A stretch of 10,583 nucleotides of DNA from Clostridia bacterium (lineage in GTDB: Bacteria; Bacillota_A; Clostridia; Oscillospirales; CAG-272): positions 1-10,583 of the forward strand of contig JAFQWB010000067.1 of assembly GCA_017407725.1 (NCBI GenBank), read 5' to 3'. Positions within the stretch are counted from its first letter, which is position 1, and the number at the start of each line of letters is the position of its first letter. Made by a program: the position numbers and the translations under genes. Below are positions 6,401 through 10,583 of the stretch, in pieces. The notes under the pieces were generated by a model, which saw only the letters and a list, made by a program, of their open reading frames with translations, had not been told where the DNA came from and did no database searches.

Positions 6401-6470
6401 TTGAAGTATAGTTTTGCACGTTTAGATACGGATTTTCACCAAGTAAAAAAAGTAAGGAAAGGTGAATTCA

Positions 6471-7079
6471 GTGACAGAAAAAAACACACAGACAAAAAAC
6501 ATTTCAAGCAGAGAAAAGCGCCGTGAGCACTTAAGAGTGCTTTGCGAGGGCGCTGTATCGATCGCACTTGCGGTAATACTTAACTATCTTAAGATAGACG
6601 TTGGTGCGCAGGGCGGAAGCATAAACTTCACTATGGTACCTCTTATTGTATTCGCGTTAAGACGCGGTGCGTCGTGGGGATTTGGCGCGGCGATCGGATA
6701 CGGAATTCTTAAGGTCGCGCTCGGCCTTGGCGGAGATGCTATTGCATGGCAGTCTATCGTATTTGACTACGTTCTTGCATACGGAGTCTGCGGCTTTGCT
6801 TTTGTAGGAAGATACGTAAAGGGAAATGTTTACACAAAGGCTATCGTAGGATGCTCGGTTGCATGCGTGCTCAGATACCTTGTTCACTTTATTTCGGGAG
6901 TAACGATCTATGCAGAGTGGATGCCCGACAGCTTCCTCGGCATGAAGATGGAAAGCGTTGCGCTCTATTCGTTTTTGTATAACGGACTCTACATGATACC
7001 GACCATAATCTGCGCGCTTATTGTAGCCCCCATACTTTATGCGGCGCTCGAAAGAATGCTCCCTGCGAAGAAAATTTAA
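6471..7079 (+). CDS. thiT: thiamine transporter S component of an ECF transporter
   Basis: This 202-residue membrane protein is the thiamine-binding S subunit, which works with the shared EcfA-EcfA'-EcfT energising module encoded elsewhere. I chose GTG at 6471 because AAGGAAAGG (6454-6462) lies eight bases upstream. The GTG at 6462 overlaps that site and would be untranslatable from it. About six membrane segments lie between residues 24 and 195. Family features are the amphipathic start, FALRRGASWG near 61-70, WQSIVFDY (93-100), and the thiamine-site region RYLVHFISG (135-143), Trp150 and YN (170-171). These correspond to the His, Trp, Tyr and Asn ligands known in lactococcal ThiT. Where I recall Glu in ThiT, this protein has Asp99, which is a comparison from memory. 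A TPP riboswitch upstream independently supports the role. It is monocistronic, closed by a terminator. Confidence 0.96.
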   Translation: MTEKNTQTKNISSREKRREHLRVLCEGAVSIALAVILNYLKIDVGAQGGSINFTMVPLIVFALRRGASWGFGAAIGYGILKVALGLGGDAIAWQSIVFDYVLAYGVCGFAFVGRYVKGNVYTKAIVGCSVACVLRYLVHFISGVTIYAEWMPDSFLGMKMESVALYSFLYNGLYMIPTIICALIVAPILYAALERMLPAKKI

Positions 7080-7101
7080 TTTTGATATTCCCACAAAAAA
7101 C

Positions 7102-7130
7102 AAGGACGGCAAATAAGCGTTGCCGTCCTT
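7102..7130 (+). terminator. intrinsic terminator of thiT
   Basis: AAGGACGGCAA (7102-7112) pairs perfectly with TTGCCGTCCTT (7120-7130) over a seven-base loop, followed by ATTATATTT. It lies 22 bases after the thiT stop. Confidence 0.88.
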
Positions 7131-7239
7131 ATTATATTTAAAAGAAGAATTTTAATGAATTAAAATTTCATGAGTAAAGTTTTCAAGATAAATGTTTTTA
7201 TTTTTATATCACTAAAATGCGAAAATGGCTCGAAAGACC

Positions 7240-7268
7240 TTGACAGAGAGAAAGATATAAGATATAAT
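7240..7268 (+). promoter_or_regulatory. sigma-A-type promoter for the leader ORF and LRR lipoprotein
   Basis: TTGACA (7240-7245) and TATAAT (7263-7268) are perfect consensus with a 17-base spacer. The predicted start near 7275 gives a leader of about 120 bases before the lipoprotein ATG. The 100 bases before the promoter are AT-rich with no further feature seen. Confidence 0.9.
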
Positions 7269-7298
7269 ATAATGGTAAAAGCCTACAAAGGGGAAACT

Positions 7299-7364
7299 AT
7301 GCTCATTTTGGGGATTCCCCTTCGGCAATCGTCTTGCGTCCGCCGCGCAAGGCAGGATCAATAA
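7299..7364 (+). CDS. possible 21-codon leader peptide upstream of the LRR lipoprotein
   Basis: The ATG at 7299 has AAAGGGG (7287-7293) five bases upstream and is the first well-placed start after the predicted transcript start. The 21 residues begin MLILGIPLRQ and end RRARQDQ before TAA at 7362. There is no resemblance to a known peptide; four arginines lie among its last 13 residues. Its codons cover the 5' arms of two alternative hairpins (7333-7351, and 7340-7346 with 7374-7380), so its translation would alter which one forms. Thirty-two bases separate its stop from the lipoprotein ATG. Whether it is translated is inference. Confidence 0.4.
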   Translation: MLILGIPLRQSSCVRRARQDQ

Positions 7365-7390
7365 GTTTCATAAGCGGCGGAGAAAAGGGG
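7310..7390 (+). promoter_or_regulatory. leader with mutually exclusive hairpins able to sequester the lipoprotein gene's Shine-Dalgarno site
   Basis: Structure 1 is a hairpin of CTTGCG (7333-7338) with CGCAAG (7346-7351), plus a small GGGG/CCCC hairpin (7310-7313 with 7317-7320). Structure 2 is nested: CCGCCGC (7340-7346) with GCGGCGG (7374-7380) inside CCCCTT (7317-7322) with AAGGGG (7385-7390). It covers the AAAAGGGG ribosome site of the ATG at 7397. The two use overlapping bases and cannot coexist. There is no U-tract, so control would be at translation. I recognise no known riboswitch class. Confidence 0.45.
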
Positions 7391-7396
7391 CTTAAT

Positions 7397-10357
7397 ATGA
7401 AAAAAGTTCTTTTGGCGCTTCTTGTAGCAATACTTGCAGTTTGCCTTGTTGCATGCGGTGAGCTCGCTACTCCGGATACAAGTGCTCCCGGGACTACATT
7501 AAAACCGAAACCCACCAGACCTGTTGAAACAACGACCGCACCACCGATTACTACGGCGCCTGTTGTTGTCGATAACGAAAGATACCACCTTACAGGGCTT
7601 GTGACAGACAATCTCGTAAGTGGCGATCTGGTGTTTGATATTTATGATAACGGTGCGGCGGTAGTTGATTATATCGGCAATGCCGATGAGGTTACAGTTC
7701 CTGCTGAAATTGAAGGCAAGAAGGTAACTCTGGTTGACGATTCAGCTTTTGCAAACGCAAAGAAAGTAAAGAAGATCACTCTTCCCGATACAGTTATCTG
7801 CTTCGGTAAGGATGCCTTCTATTCCTGCCGTGAGCTCAGCGAAATCAACATTCCCACAGCGCTTACAACTGTTGCTGACAGAGCGTTCGCATACTGCGAG
7901 GCTATAACAGAGATGGTTCTTCCCGACAATATCAAGATCGGCGAAAAGCTCTTCTACGGCTGTAGTGCTCTCGAAAGCGTAACTCTTAACGTTAAGGAAA
8001 TTCCTACGGAGACGTTTGCACATTGTAGCTCTCTTGCAAATTATAAGATAGCTTCCGATGCTACGTCTATCGGTGATTATGCTTTCTATTACTGCGCAGC
8101 AATAGACGGACTTGATATTCCCGCAAGCGTAACCTATATAGGCAAGTATGCTTTCGCAAACTGCGCAGCGCTTACTGAGATAGCTCTTCCTTCTGTAATT
8201 ACAGAGCTTCCCGACTACACGTTCTACGGATGTCTCTCTCTTAAGTCTGTTGATCTTTCTTCTATAAAGAGCATAGGTGAGTTTGCACTCGGCGGATGTG
8301 CGGCTATAACAGAGTTTGTATTCAGCACAGAGCTTTCTGAGATCAAGAACGGAGCATTTGCGCGTTGCACAAGCCTTGTTAAGATAAACATTCCCGATTC
8401 TGTTAAGATTCTTCCCGATGCTGTTTTCACAAACTGCACATCGCTTGAAGAGGTAACCTTTGCAAGCGATCTTACCGCTATGGGAAAGAGTGCTTTTAAG
8501 AATACTCTTATCAAAACAATAACTATTCCCGAGACTGTAACAACATTCTCCACCAGACTTTTTGAGGGATGTACAGCTCTTGAAACTGTAGTTCTTCCTG
8601 ATACCGGCATCGCAGCTATAGCATCTTCCACATTTATGGGATGTACTTCTCTTAAGTCTATCAAAATACCTTCCAGCACAAAGTCTATAGGTGTAAGCGC
8701 GTTTGAAGGTTGTACAGCACTCGAAACCGTTGAGATCGGAAGCGGAGTTACACGACTTTCTTCTAAGGCGTTCCATAACTGCATGGCTCTCACACAGATA
8801 AATATTCCCGATAACGTTACAGCTATCGATGCTAATGCTGTCGGATATTACGACAAGACTATCGTTAACGAAGCAACAGGCAAGGAAGCTATCGTTCTTA
8901 CTGTTATCGACGGTATGAAGATATACGGATTCACAGGCGGACAGGCTCACGCTTACGCTTCATCCAACAAGATTCCCTTCGAGTCTGTCGGACTTGTAGG
9001 ATGCGTTCCTTATTCTGACGTTGTTCTCGAAGAGATCGTAGATGCTGACGGAAATAAGGCGTACAAGATCGTCGAGTATACAGGAACAGCAACAAGACTT
9101 TCCATTCCTTACGAAAAGGATGATATTGCGATTATCGAAATCGCAGATAATTTCGTAAAGGGAAATACAAATATTACAGAGATCAAGATTCCTTCAAGCA
9201 TAACAAAGATTGGCAAGAGTGCTTTTGAGGGATGTACTTCGGTAACAAAGCTTGAGCTTCCCACAATTACAGTTGAGATTCCCGAGGGCGGAGTTGACGA
9301 GAACGGCGAACCCTTCGTAATGCCCGAGATCGTTATCGGTGAGGGTGCTTTTGCAGGTCTTGCAATTGAAAGATTAACACTTACCTCCACAATGATCAAC
9401 CTTCCCGCAAGACTCTTTGAGGGATGCTCAAATCTTAAGTTAATAACTCTTTCTGCATATACAGAGTCAATAGGTGATAAGGCATTTGCAAATACTGCTA
9501 TTACCTCTATTGAAATTCCCGATACAACAGTATCTATCGGAAACCTCATTATTGAGGGCTCGCCTGTTGAAACTCTTAAGGTTCCTTTCATCGGACCCGA
9601 TGCAGAGACAGCAAAGACTGTTGCATACTTCTTCGGAGCAGCTTCCGAGACACTCAAGAAGGCTACTGTAACAAATATTGCGAAGGCAATTGCCGCTGAT
9701 GCATTCAGAAACTGCACAGCACTCGAGACTATTGCTCTCGGATCGGGCATTGCATCTATTGGAGATTATGCATTTGCAGGATGTACAGCACTTGTAAATC
9801 CCGTAACACTTGCATCGCCTGCAATTACGGTTGAAAACGGAGCAACAATATTTGAAGGAACTCCTTCCTCTACATATCTTTCTGTTGATAGAAGAAATGC
9901 ATCCGCATATAAGACGGCAGCAGATGAGGATGGATTCATGCTCTGGAACGGAATGTTTGTTTCAGCCAACACAACCGACGCTGTATACAACGCAACAATT
10001 GATGGCGTTGTGATCAAGCTTACGTATGCAGGCAAGCTCACAATAAGCGGCGAGGGCAAGATTGCAGGCTATACTCTTGAAGCTCTTCCCGTATGGTCAA
10101 GAGTTGCAGTACTGATCAAGGAAATTGACGTTAAGGGCATTACCGAGATCGGAAGCTATGCATTCTACGGATGTGAAAATCTCACAAAGGTAACACTTGC
10201 TGATACCGTTACAGTTGTTGGCGACAGTGCATTTGCTGATTGTACAAGCCTTGCTACAGTAACAGTTGCAGAAGGCGCTACCGTTCATGCAAACGCATTC
10301 AAGGGAACACCTTATGCAGAGGCAAAGGCTGAAGAAGAAAACAAGACAGAAGGCTAA
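7397..10357 (+). CDS. BspA-type leucine-rich repeat surface lipoprotein
   Basis: This 986-residue exported protein starts at ATG 7397, after GAAAAGGGG with a six-base spacer. The frame is open upstream, but this ATG gives a textbook lipoprotein signal: MKK, a hydrophobic core, and lipobox LVAC with Cys20 as the lipidated residue. A Thr/Pro-rich stalk (about 24-58) follows, then BspA-like LRR_5 repeats of the form IP..V..IG..AF.GC..L. The first block (about 110-480) has some 16 repeats. An IYGFTGGQAHAYA segment (about 509-522), common in this family, leads through a connector to a second block (about 575-800). After a poorly repeated stretch (about 800-865), an LTYAGKLTISGEGK segment (875-888) precedes a last short block (about 908-970). 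The C-terminus is charged (EEENKTEG). It has no LPXTG, SLH or dockerin, so the anchor is the N-terminal lipid. The family includes adhesins and host-binding proteins; the ligand here is unknown. Confidence 0.93.
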   Translation: MKKVLLALLVAILAVCLVACGELATPDTSAPGTTLKPKPTRPVETTTAPPITTAPVVVDNERYHLTGLVTDNLVSGDLVFDIYDNGAAVVDYIGNADEVTVPAEIEGKKVTLVDDSAFANAKKVKKITLPDTVICFGKDAFYSCRELSEINIPTALTTVADRAFAYCEAITEMVLPDNIKIGEKLFYGCSALESVTLNVKEIPTETFAHCSSLANYKIASDATSIGDYAFYYCAAIDGLDIPASVTYIGKYAFANCAALTEIALPSVITELPDYTFYGCLSLKSVDLSSIKSIGEFALGGCAAITEFVFSTELSEIKNGAFARCTSLVKINIPDSVKILPDAVFTNCTSLEEVTFASDLTAMGKSAFKNTLIKTITIPETVTTFSTRLFEGCTALETVVLPDTGIAAIASSTFMGCTSLKSIKIPSSTKSIGVSAFEGCTALETVEIGSGVTRLSSKAFHNCMALTQINIPDNVTAIDANAVGYYDKTIVNEATGKEAIVLTVIDGMKIYGFTGGQAHAYASSNKIPFESVGLVGCVPYSDVVLEEIVDADGNKAYKIVEYTGTATRLSIPYEKDDIAIIEIADNFVKGNTNITEIKIPSSITKIGKSAFEGCTSVTKLELPTITVEIPEGGVDENGEPFVMPEIVIGEGAFAGLAIERLTLTSTMINLPARLFEGCSNLKLITLSAYTESIGDKAFANTAITSIEIPDTTVSIGNLIIEGSPVETLKVPFIGPDAETAKTVAYFFGAASETLKKATVTNIAKAIAADAFRNCTALETIALGSGIASIGDYAFAGCTALVNPVTLASPAITVENGATIFEGTPSSTYLSVDRRNASAYKTAADEDGFMLWNGMFVSANTTDAVYNATIDGVVIKLTYAGKLTISGEGKIAGYTLEALPVWSRVAVLIKEIDVKGITEIGSYAFYGCENLTKVTLADTVTVVGDSAFADCTSLATVTVAEGATVHANAFKGTPYAEAKAEEENKTEG

Positions 10358-10365
10358 TAATAATG

Positions 10366-10400
10366 AAAGGGCAGAGAATGATATTCTCTGTCCTTTTTAA
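10366..10400 (+). terminator. intrinsic terminator after the LRR lipoprotein gene
   Basis: AAAGGGCAGAGAAT (10366-10379) pairs with ATTCTCTGTCCTTT (10383-10396), with one G-T wobble, over a three-base apex. The stem runs into TTTTTAA. It lies eight bases after the stop codon. Confidence 0.88.
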
Positions 10401-10426
10401 CGGTATATATAATAAAAGGAGAAAAA

Positions 10427-10583
10427 ATGAAAGAAACGAGAGCGGATATTGCTGAAAATCTCTTTCGAAGCGGAGCGAATTGCTCACAAGCGATCGCAGG
10501 AGCATTTTCGGACCTTATAGATATCGACAGGGAAGTACTTATGAAAATGGTATCTCCTCTCGGAGGAGGACTTTCAAGGCTCA
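10427..10583 (+). CDS. C_GCAxxG_C_C family (putative redox-active) protein, N-terminal part; 3' end outside window
   Basis: The ATG at 10427 has AAAAGGAG upstream. The 52 visible residues read MKETRADIAENLFRSG, ANCSQAIAGAF, then a helix, and SPLGGGLSRL at the edge. The AxxLF..G.NCSQA opening with Cys19, and the later glycine-rich GGG, match the C_GCAxxG_C_C family (Pfam PF09719). Its members carry conserved cysteines thought to be redox-active, and their biological role is not settled. The namesake CGA/GCAxxG cysteines should follow just past the window end. A terminator separates it from the lipoprotein gene; a TATAAT at 10408 lacks a convincing -35, so its promoter is uncertain. Confidence 0.85.
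   Translation, partial: MKETRADIAENLFRSGANCSQAIAGAFSDLIDIDREVLMKMVSPLGGGLSRL

Noticed and set aside
6462..6470. GTG at 6462 as the thiT start
   Set aside because: It overlaps the AAGGAAAGG ribosome site; the GTG at 6471 has ideal spacing.
7742..8950. Long minus-strand ORF (402 codons) within the lipoprotein gene
   Set aside because: It is a shadow of the repetitive LRR coding sequence: Cys, Ser and Arg-rich low-complexity translation with no ribosome site or family match.
10385..10413. Promoter with TATAAT at 10408-10413 before the last gene
   Set aside because: The -10 is good, but the -35 position falls in the terminator stem and has no resemblance to TTGACA, so it was not listed as a feature.

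Overview
The window looks like the chromosome of an anaerobic, gut-type Clostridia (Bacillota), probably an uncultured Oscillospiraceae-like lineage. The grounds are strong TTGACA/TATAAT promoters with 16-17 base spacers, purine-rich Shine-Dalgarno sites, frequent TTG and GTG starts, the rpsF-ssb-rpsR order, a TPP-riboswitch-controlled thiT, a BspA-type leucine-rich-repeat lipoprotein and a C_GCAxxG_C_C gene. The lineage is an inference from gene content only.

Left edge (1-746, plus strand). The window opens inside a gene for a REP-associated tyrosine transposase (RAYT, IS200-like Y1 family). Only the C-terminal 87 residues are visible. Two full 27-base tandem repeats and part of a third are read in frame as a nine-residue repeat in this protein. 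A small GTG-started membrane protein of unknown function follows, then a strong hairpin terminator that also serves the convergent gene.

Minus-strand block (839-5982). Reading leftwards from 5982: rpsF, ssb and rpsR form the classical S6-SSB-S18 operon, with its own promoter, a structured leader and an intrinsic terminator. Next come two half-size ABC exporter genes that overlap by 8 bases. They form a heterodimeric pair whose degenerate motifs all fall in one of the two composite ATP sites. Last is a solitary acyl carrier protein gene with a strong promoter and a TTG start.

Plus-strand block (6160-10583). Back to back with the rpsF promoter is a promoter for thiT, the thiamine-specific ECF transporter S component, controlled by a TPP riboswitch and intrinsic terminator. 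A second promoter then drives a 986-residue lipoprotein built of BspA-type (LRR_5) repeats. Its leader holds a 21-codon ORF with its own Shine-Dalgarno site and mutually exclusive hairpins, one of which would cover the lipoprotein gene's ribosome binding site. This is the least explained regulatory structure in the window. The window ends inside a C_GCAxxG_C_C family gene.

Most of the window is ordinary housekeeping and transport DNA. The two places most worth a second look are the transposase with in-frame, palindrome-bearing repeats and the switch-like leader of the lipoprotein gene. I saw no CRISPR array, phage, toxin-antitoxin or defence gene cluster.
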